A stretch of 64,000 nt of DNA from Scheffersomyces stipitis CBS 6054 (GCF_000209165.1 NC_009068.1:2356001-2420000); one strand, 5' to 3'; counted from the stretch's first letter, positions 48,468 through 59,605 are shown. Numbers and translations: made by a program. Notes: generated by a model from the sequence alone, not told the origin.

Positions 48468-50416
48468 GCTTCCGTTCGTACACCATCCAACACTGCGGAG
48501 TCGTAATCTGCAATTTCACAGGAAAGAAAAAAGTGTCGGGACAGGAAGCCTTGCCCGATTAGGCAATCGTAGTGCGTCCGGCTTATGTACGGAATCTTCT
48601 TTCTTTTTTCAACCTCCTATAATCGCTAATCGCCATTTGGTGCTCATATGGTCTCCGTCTTTGGCTTCACCTACACAGTTAATTTTAGTAAAATGTCACT
48701 TGTCAACTTTCACATTGGCAGACATTTTCACAGCTGACATTTGGGCCAGATTAACTCTGCAACATAGTTACAATTTCTTGTGCAAATGCTTTTGCTTGTG
48801 ATCGCGATTGTCGCTGGATTTCAGTGACTTCTTCTGCCTGTGATGACGAAGGCCGGAGCAGTGTATAGCTGCTCATGTGACATGCTAAAGTCAGTCATCT
48901 CGGCCCTTCTGGCTGCTTTCTCAGTCTTGAGTTGTTGCAACCTGTTCCGCCTATCGTAGCCCTCTCAATTGCAATAATCGGTGCCTCTCCGCGCAAAGGA
49001 AAGGATTCCCAATTCATTGGTAATCCCATCCGCAGTCGAAGCTCCGTCAAGCTGTTCTCCATGTCAGCTTCACCGTCTTCCATCGCCATATCGGTAAAGC
49101 TTCCCAGGCAAAGCAATTGTCTTTGGAAACGCTTCCATTGTCAGCCGAGGTGACTCAAACCTCCAGACTCACACGCTCGACTTGCCAGGGTTGAGTTCCT
49201 TTTCTCCATGTCACAGACTATGACACAGGCGTAAATGTGCGACATGAAGCTGATTTTGCCGCCGTAGGAGCCACTGCCTAAACAGGAGTGGTCGGGATTA
49301 CCTCCGAGAACTGCATACCTCTCCATATTCCGTATACCTGATCAAAAATATTGCCATAATATGGTGAAATTTACATGGGGCTACTTAGTCAGATGTCTAT
49401 GGCTCTAACTCCTGCGGAACAATGTAACAATAGAGCACTATCTCCTGTCTCTGCTGCACTCCCCACTTCCTTCTGGGTTTTCAGCCATTGTAGCTCATGT
49501 GAGTGAAGGTTATAGGCCAGAAGGTGGTGCCATTTAGGCTACGAACATACTTGTGCATCTCCACTAGAAGTGCCAATCTCTAGATGGTGCTTGCTCCTGT
49601 GGCCCTTACATTACATACAACAAGAGAAGCGACTGTCTCGTTAGCGTAGGTGTGTTTCGATCATCATCTCGGTGCAGCAGTATGGCTTACAACTGGTTAT
49701 AGTCACCAGCATTACCGAATAATTATCTTACTTCTCGTGTATATTCTTCTTGCTAGCTGAGTTTCGTAGATCTTGGATTGTGTCATTGGGCACATGAGCA
49801 TTCCCCGATAGCTTCACCAAACTCTATTGTCAAAATATATAACACCATTTCTCCATACTCCGCTTCTCGCTTTTCACAATCTCCGCAACTTAGTGGGAAC
49901 TATTTCACAACTATTTTCACTACGTCCGCTACTGGCATTCAACACTTGTATCTGCTGATTGCAATGATCTTCTACTGTTCTACGGGCCATTGCTTCGTGG
50001 CTGGTTCTCAAACTCGATTGTACATTACTTTCTGATAGCGTACCTCCCGGCCACTAGAAACACTTCAGCATCAAGATCCTTACCGCAGAGATGGATCTGT
50101 CATTATGCTCGACCAGGAAAAGTAGCCTATTCACAATTCCGGGACTGCACCACAGTCATTTGCTACGATCGTATACACTAGCACCTCAGATAGCGATCCC
50201 AGCATCGAATCTGCAAGGATGAAACTGTGCAGCTGATTACGTGTAATGCGATGTGTGCCTAACATTGGCCAGGAAGACAGTTCCATTAAGCCCGGTTATT
50301 GACGGGATGAGCTCAGTTCTCGAACATTGAAGGTATCAGATATTGGAAAGAAAATCCTGAAAGTCGAGCCATAACTATGACGTCGCTAAGTCGTAGCTCT
50401 AAATGCCGATCGTCAA

Positions 50417-50433
50417 CAAAAGTTGAACTTTTG
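50417..50433. repeat. 17-bp perfect palindrome
   Basis: CAAAAGTT-G-AACTTTTG, 8-bp arms around one base, in non-coding DNA; possible dimeric regulator site. Confidence 0.6.
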
Positions 50434-50781
50434 AAGGAACCAGAAATCGCAAAATCATGTTCAGCTATTTTTAACAAAATAGCATGTAGTTCATCTTTCA
50501 ACTATACTGCTCTACTTGCGATGAGCCGTGGGATAAGTTCAAGTGTGGAGGTGCCCTTACTTAAAACTGTAAAACATGGAAAAACTCATGGAACAATAGC
50601 CCGAGGTCCATGCAGACACGCTATTTTTTTTCTTTATTTTTTGCACTTTAGCCCAGACGAGCTGTCAATTAGAAAAATGTCTGACGAATATGGCGCGGCC
50701 TATAAGCTCAAGTACATATCTAAGCATAATTGCAATCAACGTAAGACATGAAATGGCTCCATATGAGGCAACCTCGGTTTC

Positions 50782-50810
50782 TATCGTATCGTATCGTAAC
50801 GTATCGTATC
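50782..50810. repeat. GTATC/CGTAT pentamer microrepeat
   Basis: Five near-perfect TATCG-type units with one variant (GTAAC). Confidence 0.8.
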
Positions 50811-52342
50811 TTCTCATCTCATGAATCATTACTTATCTTTGTGAAACACGACTTGAAATACTCTCACATTCCTATGTTCACATTAGTTTACAATGCCCAT
50901 GCTCAGATTATTCCAACAGTAAAATAGTGAAAGTTAATAATCTTTCTGTAAATACAACCCTGTTGGAAGGATTTATAGGAGCTCTCGGACTATACTTTTG
51001 CTGCTTTCGAAGTGATACGAAGAAAGTCGGAAAAAACTCTAGATGTTGAAACTTCGTATATGCTGGCTATAGTACTCCCCAGCCGTATTCGTATTAGTGT
51101 CATTTCACTGCGCCGAAATCTCTAAGATATTTAAATACATTGACAATGTAATTGGCACCCTTTGATATTTCTTGTAAGTGAAAGATTCACCTCATCTATT
51201 GGGCTTTGCGGAAAATCTTCGGTCCAAAATGCGGCTTCAAACTCTATTTGCGACAAAAAAAGTTCTATGCATACTATACCTGCAGACATATCCCACGCAG
51301 ATTTGTACAACAGGAATCAAAAATGTCTACTACATGAAAAAGACTGGGCAAACCCAAGAAAGAGCTTACCTTTCTCCGCAAAAGCTCCAAGAGGCTACAT
51401 AGAAAGAGTAAACGAAACACACAGCTAGCAAAATACAACATGATAAATGAAATTAAATAAGGCGAATATAGCCGCCAGAAAAACGCATGCTGCACCTCTA
51501 AGGTGGGAATAAATGAAGATTTGCGAGTGGGAACTAACCCACCGCCGCAAATGGAAAATACAATGCGCTGAGGGGAGCCATGTGTCCCTTGCTGACGTCA
51601 GCAAGTGTCTTGATCTGGTACTCCACTTCACCTAGAAGACCAATCTCAGTATCCATCGGGGAAGACCCTCAACTCCATCATGGAAAATCCATGACTAGGA
51701 CGAACTCAGCACTGATAAGAACACCAATACTCTGTCATTCATTAATCATTACTGCCTGCTTATCCCTAAACAGAATGGACAATTTAGAAATCCGCAATTG
51801 GTTAACGTATCGTGATCTCGATCACGTTTTTGCCGCTTTCAGTTTCTGTAAACTGTCTCCACCTGAACAACTGGCTCTATTTTTTTCAGTCATTGAGACT
51901 TTGTGTATAATATGCAGGCAGCAAAGATTGCTAATAAAAGCCTGTCAAAATTCTTATGTAAGAACTTTCATAAAATTCATACTCCAATGTCCACAGTTTT
52001 AATAAGCCGATAAAGTAGAGCCTTATACGTCTGTGGAGCAGTATACAGACAGCATTTTAGTCAGCGTTTTCAACAAGTGTTTTGTCAACTTTTTAGACAT
52101 TTTTCATGAGATCCCCAGCTTGAGTCTAGACTTTATCCAGAGAAGATCTCATTACAGATAGAAGACAATCCGATTTCTAAGACTAATAGGAAAGCTTTCA
52201 GTTTCACAATACAAATTTGAGACGGTTTTCTACGGATCGATACAAAGTTGAATACTGAATAACATTTACACACCGGTGACCGGAATCTAAGATATCATCA
52301 CGAAATCACCATAGTCGGATACACCATTCATAGTATAGCATT

Positions 52343-54310
52343 ATGTCTTCGTTCAGACAGAATACCAACAGTTCGTTGTCCAACTCACCTTTTCAACATT
52401 CGCCGCCTATAAGGCTGCCTACGCCGACGGTGTCGCTTCATTCGAGCAATTCTCATTCTAATCTTCGACGTGAGAGTAGCAGTATGAGCTACCATGACCA
52501 GATTCTGAACATGAACAACCTTGCATCCAAAGACTTAGACTACAAGACTGTCGGTAAGCATTTGGTGAATCTGGAAGATGCATTGAAGTTGCAAGGAGGC
52601 GATATAGCTAGGCACTTCTACCACCAGATCGAGAACAAGGCAGATGATTCGCATCCTGGAGGTATCTCCATAGAGAACCCCAAACGTAGAACTAGAAGTT
52701 CGTCCTTCTCTGCTTACTTAACTGAAACAAGAAGAGAATCTACAGCCAGCGACATCAACGTTCCTGGCGGCTTCAGACGAGAATTTTTGATTAACCGTAG
52801 CATTCGTAACAACGAGGAGCCTCCAAACTTCTTAACTAAGAACTTTGTCGAGTTTCTCAGCATATACGGCCATTTTGCTGGTGAAGATTTCACTGATGAC
52901 GAAGGTGGCGAAACTGACGATTCCGAGAGCGCAAACTATGAAGATGTATTTGACGAAGAGTCTTCGTTGTTGACCACGGAACGTCGTAACCATTCGTATA
53001 CTCACCCCTCGCTACCAAAACAGCTTGCCATTCCTAAACCTAAGTCTAGAGTCCAGCCTAAGGGTACTGCCTCTGTCTTGAAGACTTTCTTCTTGGTATT
53101 TAAGTCATTGGTAGGATCGGGAGTTCTTTTCTTGCCCAGGGCTTTCTACAATGGAGGGTTAACCTTCTCTATCTTTGCGTTGAGTGGATTTGGATTGTTG
53201 ACTTATTTCTGTTACGTAGTTTTGATCAAGTCTAAGAAAGTCTTGAACTTGACCTCGTTCGGTGAATTGGGATACAAGACATATGGCAGACCATTGAAGA
53301 TATGTATTCTCATCTCCATTATCATTTCGCAGATCGGTTTCGTCGCTACTTACATCCTCTTCACCGCTGAGAACATGTTATCTTTCGTAAGTCATATCTT
53401 ACCAACCACTCCTGCATTCTTGACTACTGCCAACATTGTTGCTGTACAGTGCGTCTTCTTGATCCCGTTGGTTTTGATAAGAAATTTGGCCAAGTTGTCG
53501 CTTGTCTCGTTGATATCTTCGCTTTTCATCATGATCGGCTTGTTTATCATTTTCTACTTCTCTGGTCTCAACCTCTTGAATAATGGAATGGGTCCTAACA
53601 TCCACCAATTCAACGCAAACAGTTGGTCCATGTTGATTGGTGTTGCAGTAACTTCGTTTGAAGGCATTGGATTGATTTTACCTATAGAGGCTTCCATGGC
53701 TCAACCAGAGAAGTTTTCCATGGTTCTCTCGGTCAGCATGCTTTTGATCACTATCTTATTTGTTGGTGTAGGAACCATCGGTTACACTTCGTTTGGTGAA
53801 GATGTCAAATCTATCATCATCTTGAACTTACCCCAAGGAAACTTGGCCGTTCAATCGATTTTGATTCTTTATTCTTTGGCTGTGTTCTTGACAGCTCCTT
53901 TGCAGTTGTTCCCTGCCATTAAGATAGGTGAGTCTTTGATCTTCAACCGTAATCTGTCCAAGAGAAGTGGTAAGGACGAAGAAGGAAGACTCTATCATCA
54001 ATCAGGAAAGTACAACCCTCAGGTTAAGTGGCTGAAAAACTTGTTCAGAGCGCTTGCCGTTGCGGGGATCTGTACTATTGCCTATTTGAATGCAAACAAC
54101 ATTGACAAGTTTGTTTCTTTCAATGGATGTTTTGCTTGCATACCCTTGGTGTATATTTATCCACCAATGATCCACTTGAAGACTTTAAAACAGAAAAAGG
54201 AACGTTTCACCGCTTCCGACTGGGCCTTGTACATTGCCGACTATGCATTGATTGCCGTTGGTCTCTTGGCTGTTGTATACACCACCTACCAAATATTGGT
54301 ACTCAACTAG
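52343..54310 (+). CDS. AVT3/AVT4-type vacuolar amino acid exporter
   Basis: A 655-residue amino acid/auxin permease (APC superfamily) similar to yeast Avt3 (692) and Avt4 (713), which export amino acids from the vacuole. The N-terminal 235 residues are cytosolic, Ser-rich and acidic (TDDEGGETDDSES). The transporter starts at KGTASVLKTFFLVFKSLVGSGVLFLPRAF and has about 11 membrane segments. SFEGIGLILPIEASM and FGEDVKSIIILNLPQG are family blocks. Orthology to AVT3 or AVT4 cannot be separated here. The start ATG begins MSSFRQNTNSSLS with no competing upstream ATG in frame. Confidence 0.88.
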   Translation: MSSFRQNTNSSLSNSPFQHSPPIRLPTPTVSLHSSNSHSNLRRESSSMSYHDQILNMNNLASKDLDYKTVGKHLVNLEDALKLQGGDIARHFYHQIENKADDSHPGGISIENPKRRTRSSSFSAYLTETRRESTASDINVPGGFRREFLINRSIRNNEEPPNFLTKNFVEFLSIYGHFAGEDFTDDEGGETDDSESANYEDVFDEESSLLTTERRNHSYTHPSLPKQLAIPKPKSRVQPKGTASVLKTFFLVFKSLVGSGVLFLPRAFYNGGLTFSIFALSGFGLLTYFCYVVLIKSKKVLNLTSFGELGYKTYGRPLKICILISIIISQIGFVATYILFTAENMLSFVSHILPTTPAFLTTANIVAVQCVFLIPLVLIRNLAKLSLVSLISSLFIMIGLFIIFYFSGLNLLNNGMGPNIHQFNANSWSMLIGVAVTSFEGIGLILPIEASMAQPEKFSMVLSVSMLLITILFVGVGTIGYTSFGEDVKSIIILNLPQGNLAVQSILILYSLAVFLTAPLQLFPAIKIGESLIFNRNLSKRSGKDEEGRLYHQSGKYNPQVKWLKNLFRALAVAGICTIAYLNANNIDKFVSFNGCFACIPLVYIYPPMIHLKTLKQKKERFTASDWALYIADYALIAVGLLAVVYTTYQILVLN

Positions 54311-55232
54311 ATAGATTAGCAGTGGACTTTAACATAATAGAACAATCATAGCTGACTTTATGTAGAGAGCTTGTCGTTGGATCCGATCCCATAATCTGTG
54401 GGGTACTGCTTCTTCGTTTAATCTAATCGCTAGTCATGTCCCAGTTGTTGACTATAATGTTCTGAAGCACTGTGCTGTCTCATTGTAGTCTCTACTAACG
54501 GTTTCTAATAGTTTACTCCAGTTTTAAAGCATCAAATGGACTTCCTCGCACTTGTAATTCAGAACTGGGAAACAAAAAACGAATTTTGTCCCATGCAGCA
54601 GCTTAAATGCATTGAATACAACTATTTGAAGCTGAACTCTCAGAATAGCCAATCCTGGGGTAGTTAATGAACATTTAGTTCTAGTATATCTACAGATTTG
54701 ACGAGATTTTAGCTAGACGGCGCTACCTTGTCACCGAACTTCATGATTTGTTAGACAAGGAAATTTTGAAGATACTCATTTTGGCAGAACCGTGCTTCGC
54801 CGTCATTCTAGGTGAACTAAAATCAGCCAATGGGCTGACCGTAGGGATCCACCAAATTCACTAAGCCCTAATTGTAAGACTTTCCTTTCGCTCCTCCCGC
54901 AGTGGAGAGAAGTAAGGTCCGCCCCCAATTAGGACAGAGCCCCAAAACCACTATATACCCTACAGTACTATAATTTTCGTGGAAACCTACATCACAACCA
55001 CGACTCTTGTGGATCAAAAATCATTCGGAACTGGGTAAAGGAAACAAGCAATAGACATCTAAGGCGGAGCTCGAACATCAAGTACATATAGACCAGATTG
55101 CGACTATCATATAGAACCTTAGTACACTAGCGTGAAGTGAATGTCAAATGACATACTTTGGTCTATCCTAGCCACAGCTCATTTCCAACATGGATCCTCA
55201 TCCAAGACTGACAATCCCTCATGAATATTAGA

Positions 55233-55257
55233 AGAATAGACGTGCCTTGTCTATTCT
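55233..55257. repeat. inverted repeat, 9-bp arms, 7-nt loop
   Basis: AGAATAGAC / GTCTATTCT are perfectly complementary around GTGCCTT. This could be an RNA hairpin or a palindromic protein site; no T-run follows. Confidence 0.6.
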
Positions 55258-55915
55258 AAATACTCTTCCTCTATGAGTATCCAGCTACCTCCAGATGTTA
55301 TTAGTGGCCAAGTTTCATTGGAAGCTTACAGAACTGTGAAAGACAGGAGGCTATCCACAAAACCAGTTTAGCACCAGAAGAACAATAAGTTATTTCTGAG
55401 CTTCCGCTGGAAGATAGAGTTCCTTCCGAATTTATTAATCTGTGGGCACTGCTTGCAAAAGTGACTGACCACTAGTTATAACCATCACTGACACTAAGTG
55501 CTATTTGTGGAACGATTCTTTGTCCACAATAGCTTAGTTTTCAAATGAATTTGGGAGACTTTGCCGGCGAACACTGCTGTATGGGGAAAGGCTTGACAAT
55601 GAATAGATATACTTGGGGGCTCTGAGGGTATTAATTAAGGATGACTTCCAGCCTTACCTAGGTCGGTCTCGGTTCTATAGGGCATTTTCAGGAATAATTT
55701 CCTATCTGAACGGAAAGCTGCTTTAGAATGAATATGGACTTTAAGCGGACGGGAATTGTGCGATGTCGTGGTAGTCTGAAGCTACTTATAGATCCTGTAA
55801 TATATACACTAAAAACATATGTGTTGTGACTCTTGATGAATGATATGAAAAAGAATTTAAGAAGTAAAGGTTATTTAAAAGTTTGCAAATATGTTTAGCG
55901 CCAAATATCATCAAA

Positions 55916-55927
55916 TGGCTGCGAAAT
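55916..55927 (+). promoter_or_regulatory. recurrent element TGGCTGCGAAAT, copy 3
   Basis: Exact copy, 43 bp before a TATATAAG box and about 180 bp before the ATG of the candidate first exon of the Zn-cluster gene. It shares 16 bp with copy 2. Confidence 0.5.
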
Positions 55928-55969
55928 CGGTTCCACAGAAGTGACTGATTTGTCGCGCAAAAATATTAC

Positions 55970-55977
55970 TATATAAG
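55970..55977 (+). promoter_or_regulatory. TATA box (TATATAAG)
   Basis: A strong TATA-box match downstream of recurrent element copy 3. Initiation would fall tens of bases downstream, roughly 1 kb before the annotated Zn-cluster ATG, implying a long leader or an intron. Confidence 0.45.
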
Positions 55978-56106
55978 CGCAATTTTGGTCGACGTCTGCA
56001 ACAATATAGCTATTCTCCTAGTAACACATTGTAGACTTCAGCCTGGACTTGAATCCCGACGTCGCTCTGAATTGACTTGGATCTACATTTATTCTCGATC
56101 AGATTA

Positions 56107-56989
56107 ATGCTCTTAGACGCACAGGTATGTGAAACTAAGTATACTCGAATCTGTACACTGAAATATACTGTAATAAGAGAAGTGAAGATTAGATCTACAT
56201 CAGGCTATCCTTGTAGATCCACAGTTGTGATTTTAATCTTTGAATTCACTAAAAAAGTTCATTTTATACAATAATTAAATGATTGCAAACTGATAAATTA
56301 ATTTCTAATGTTACCTTTCTAAAACAATGCTATGATGGTCAACTAAGTTTGAGAAATAGCAATGGATATGATGTAACACTGAGGAAATGCCTCCTTGAGC
56401 TTGTCTGTAACTATTCCTTGATTGCTATTCCAGCAGAGGGAAATCCCTGGAATTTCCCATCAAGAAAACTCAATGTACCGTTGGCGCTAAGCTCTCTTTT
56501 GTAACCACTTACATTCGCCAATCACTTTTCCAAACTTTTCCTATTGGCTACTTGGATTATGAAGTACAGTATCAAATCTTTAAATATCTTGTGAAAGTAC
56601 TTGTTTCAAAACTTAAATGTCATTGTATGGAAGTTGAACCTATTGAGCCTCAGTACTAAAGCTCTATATCCATACTTGAAGCATTGAATCAAATACAGAT
56701 TCATTGAAAAATTGCACCTAAAATTATTCTAGCTGGACATCTATAGATTACGAAGCACGTTATAGAATTTTCCTTGCGTTCTACCTGAACTGCCAAAAGG
56801 TCTTGACTTTTGCCTTATAATAGACCCACTGGGTCGTCTATTCAAGTAACGCTCTACATTGTTAAGTTCTCACCATCATTCTATACTAAACGAAAGTCGC
56901 ACTCCGATGGAATCTCCAAATAATAGGATCGAAAATAGAAATCACAAAATGACTAAGATTCGTATTCTTCCATAAATCCAAATCTGTAG
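56107..56989 (+). other. candidate first exon (56107-56124) and 865-nt intron of the Zn-cluster gene
   Basis: ATG CTC TTA GAC GCA CAG ends at GTATGT (56125). CTGTAG ends at 56989, with weak branch candidates (TACTAAA at 56884, TGACTAAG near 56950). The 42 bases from 56990 to the annotated ATG are open and in frame. Splicing would add MLLDAQ plus 14 residues. Having the intron a few codons after the ATG is typical for yeast; the missing perfect branch site is the weak point. Confidence 0.3.
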
Positions 56990-57031
56990 CCAGACCAGCC
57001 GATTAGTTCCGTCTGGTCGGTCAGTCCCAAG

Positions 57032-59605
57032 ATGTCGTCTCGGAAAAGAAAAGCGTCTGACTTTGACTCATCCCTAAACGGTGATGATTCTGTCAGTCAA
57101 AACCAGGATCGCATAGTTCAGCACCAGAATCAAATTCATCTTCAAAATGGAAATCAGAACCAAATGCATAATCAAAGCCAAATTCAAATTCGGATTCAGA
57201 ACAATAACAATAGCAATAGTAGTAGCAAAAACAATGATCAGAACGGCAATGGAAATGTCGAATCTAATGAAACGCCCAAATTGCTTAGTTGTCAGCGATG
57301 TCGTACCAGAAAGGTCAAGTGTAACTTCGAATTTCCATGCTCCAGTTGTCTCAAAGTAGGCGCTGAATGTGTCAGAACAGTAAACGATATGAGAAAGAAA
57401 CGGCCTCCAGCTAATTACGTGTCGAGTTTAGAGAAAAAAGTCGCTTCTCTTTCTGACTTCTTCAGAAAGCTCAAGACTCTAGATTCATTAGAAAGTAAAA
57501 AGGAGCTCTTGGATCGTACTGAACTAGACGATTTGATCTCGAAAGATCACCATCATCAAGGCACCAACTCACCCAGTTCCAGTAGACAATCACCCTCGGC
57601 ACATCATGAGGATTCAGTAGAAGATAGAGCTGTCTATGGTCCTACAAGTGTATATGATGACAATCTAATTCGTAAGAACTCACGTCAAAAGAGACTGGAA
57701 GACGCCTCAACATCTTCGGCTTCTTTGGCTTCATCATCGTCCATCAAGATTTTGAATAAAGACCCAGAAGTTCTCCATTGTTTAAAGCTCTTCTTCACGT
57801 GGCAGTATCCAGATCATAACATGTTCATTTTCAGAGAGGCATTCCTTATAGATTTCTTTGATCCCAAACCCACAAGTCTATATTGCTCCAAGATATTGGT
57901 CTTGAGCATCTGTGCGCTTGGATCCCGTATGTCAGATATCGATAGAATCTATCACAAGTCTAGGCTGTATTATAACGAAGCAAAAGGCTTACTCTTGTCT
58001 CTGATGAGTCGTCCATCAATTACGTCTTTGCAAAGCTTCCTTTTGCTAGCTTTCTACGATATCTGCAATGGGTCCAACTCTAGCGGCTGGATGTTATCTG
58101 GAAGCGCTATGAGAATGGGATTTGATCTTGGTTTCCAATTGAACCCAGAGGTCTGGTTTGTTAAATCCAAGGAGGACTTGGGTCCTTTAGATGTAGATAT
58201 TAGAAGTAGAGTATACTGGGGCTGCTATGTGGCCGATCATTTCATTAGTTTGCTTTTAGGAAGACCATCGTTATTGAAAATGTCCGATGCGTCTATCCCA
58301 GAAACTACAGACTTGCCAGATTTAGAGTGGATTGATGAATTCACTTATCAGGGCCTCATTAGAAAACAGAATAAGGGTCATCCCCAGATGGAGCAGTCGT
58401 ACATTTCTAATCCTCTTAACAAAATTATCAACTTGATCAATATCTCAGACAACATGTTGAACGACATTTTCACAAAGTCAGACATGGAAAACGACCAATC
58501 CAACAATGAAGATCTAGATTTGCTTTCTCGGTTGGAAAAGTTATCAGAATACAATTTTCAGATCGTGAAGTGGAGAAACAGCTTGCCGCCCGATGTTCAG
58601 TGGAACCGACAAACACTACATGAAACAGCAGATAACCCAACATTCACTTGTATTAGATACTATTACTATATTTTGCTTCTTTGTCTTAATAGGCCCTTTG
58701 TTGGTATTGTGAAGAAGAAGCTAAAGAATAACAAAGGTTCATTGTCACCATTAACAATTTGTTCTGAAGCTATTGAGGATTTATATGAAGCAATTCATAA
58801 ATTTCAAAGCGTTCATGGATTTAGAAGAGTTTCCATCTTCATGGTGTACTGTTCCATCTTGTCCATTTCTGTTATCTTGTTAACAAATACTAGTAAACAG
58901 TTGGTTGACGAGAAGAAGGATAGGTTGCAGTTTTTTATGGAAGTATTGCACGGAGGATCAAAGACTTGGAGGTTGGCTGAAAAGTCATATAACCTAATCA
59001 AAGTAAAATTGAAGAACAGAACAGACGAATCTGATGAAGTGCCAACTAGTGAGAATGTTAAATCAGAGCAGAGCCGGTTCGATGTCAGTGAGGTCGAGAA
59101 GTCAATTCCTGAAACAAAGACAAGACCAGACTCATATGCTACTCGTGCAATGTCGCTCCAGATGCATCAGGGGCCCTCTTCTGACCCGGCCGTTCCTATC
59201 GGTCCAGAATTAAAACCCGAAAACACACCAAATGTTACTGCTATTCAATCACAGGAAAGAATTCCACTGGTTATTCAGCAACCAAATAGATTCCCAACTA
59301 TGCCACAACCCAATAGAACTCCCACTGCTTCTGTTAGAAATGGTAATTTGGATCAGTTTGCCGCTCTGAGCATGAGTATTCAGAGTAATATATCACAAGA
59401 CTCGACAAGATCCTCTTCAAGAGGAAATAATTCTCCTCAATCGGTACAGTCACAGAACCAGTCAATTGTCGAGTCGAATACAGATATCTTGTTTGATGAA
59501 AATTTAGATTTCCTTGGGGGTCCACCAGTTCTTATGACTTCGGATTTGTTCAACGAAGACTGGGAGTCTTTGTTTCCGGACTACATCTTTAACCCCAAAA
59601 ATTAG
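57032..59605 (+). CDS. Zn2Cys6 transcription factor with fungal-specific TF domain
   Basis: 857 residues. An Asn/Gln-rich N terminus (about 20-80) precedes a binuclear zinc cluster with Cys87, 90, 97, 103, 106 and 113 (CX2CX6CX5CX2CX6C). A linker (RKKRPPANYVSSLEKKV) and a short coiled coil follow. The middle region at about 245-480 is a fungal-specific TF domain: LKLFFTWQYPDHNMFIFREAF, SLQSFLLLAFYDICNGSNSSGWMLSGSAMRMGFDLGFQ and RSRVYWGCYVADHFISLLLGRP. The C terminus is Gln/Pro/Ser-rich and ends in an acidic hydrophobic stretch (DILFDENLDFLGGPP, DLFNEDWESLFPDYIF) that looks like an activation domain. The target pathway is unknown. A spliced N-terminal extension is possible. It is convergent with the orphan below, 97 bp apart. 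Confidence 0.9.
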   Translation: MSSRKRKASDFDSSLNGDDSVSQNQDRIVQHQNQIHLQNGNQNQMHNQSQIQIRIQNNNNSNSSSKNNDQNGNGNVESNETPKLLSCQRCRTRKVKCNFEFPCSSCLKVGAECVRTVNDMRKKRPPANYVSSLEKKVASLSDFFRKLKTLDSLESKKELLDRTELDDLISKDHHHQGTNSPSSSRQSPSAHHEDSVEDRAVYGPTSVYDDNLIRKNSRQKRLEDASTSSASLASSSSIKILNKDPEVLHCLKLFFTWQYPDHNMFIFREAFLIDFFDPKPTSLYCSKILVLSICALGSRMSDIDRIYHKSRLYYNEAKGLLLSLMSRPSITSLQSFLLLAFYDICNGSNSSGWMLSGSAMRMGFDLGFQLNPEVWFVKSKEDLGPLDVDIRSRVYWGCYVADHFISLLLGRPSLLKMSDASIPETTDLPDLEWIDEFTYQGLIRKQNKGHPQMEQSYISNPLNKIINLINISDNMLNDIFTKSDMENDQSNNEDLDLLSRLEKLSEYNFQIVKWRNSLPPDVQWNRQTLHETADNPTFTCIRYYYYILLLCLNRPFVGIVKKKLKNNKGSLSPLTICSEAIEDLYEAIHKFQSVHGFRRVSIFMVYCSILSISVILLTNTSKQLVDEKKDRLQFFMEVLHGGSKTWRLAEKSYNLIKVKLKNRTDESDEVPTSENVKSEQSRFDVSEVEKSIPETKTRPDSYATRAMSLQMHQGPSSDPAVPIGPELKPENTPNVTAIQSQERIPLVIQQPNRFPTMPQPNRTPTASVRNGNLDQFAALSMSIQSNISQDSTRSSSRGNNSPQSVQSQNQSIVESNTDILFDENLDFLGGPPVLMTSDLFNEDWESLFPDYIFNPKN

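Larger units (their letters stand above)
48187..52342. other. 4.2-kb divergent intergenic region (REG-type / AVT)
   Basis: No convincing gene was seen. A near copy of the recurrent element lies at 48456, a perfect 17-bp palindrome at 50417-50433 and a GTATC-type microrepeat at 50782-50810. ATG ORFs of 124 codons (50377) and 140 codons (51580) have no recognisable features. Long divergent spacing in yeasts often means extended promoters, long leaders or non-coding transcripts. Confidence 0.5.
54311..57031. other. 2.7-kb upstream region of the Zn-cluster gene
   Basis: No continuous ORF. It contains a TATATA near 54953, a 9-bp-stem hairpin (55233-55257), recurrent element copy 3 (55916), a TATA box (55970) and a candidate 5' exon and intron (56107-56989). 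Confidence 0.5.

Noticed and set aside
50377..50751. 124-codon ATG ORF in the REG/AVT intergenic region
   Set aside because: Low complexity at both ends, no domain, unremarkable codons.
50961..51312. TGTTG...CAACA-bounded 352-bp segment that could be a solo LTR
   Set aside because: The inverted ends are only about 5 bp and the flanking pentamers (AACCC / GGAAT) are not a target-site duplication; no primer-binding or internal retroelement sequence adjoins.
51580..52002. 140-codon ORF upstream of the AVT gene (internal ATG at 51775 leaves 75 codons)
   Set aside because: ATG-started and somewhat protein-like in its second half, but no recognisable motif and unremarkable codons; could be a chance frame or leader ORF.
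42461..57031. Idea that a gene-poor stretch is a regional centromere
   Set aside because: Centromeres in this group are usually AT-rich or flanked by retroelements or inverted repeats; the longest gap here is GC-rich and shows none of these.
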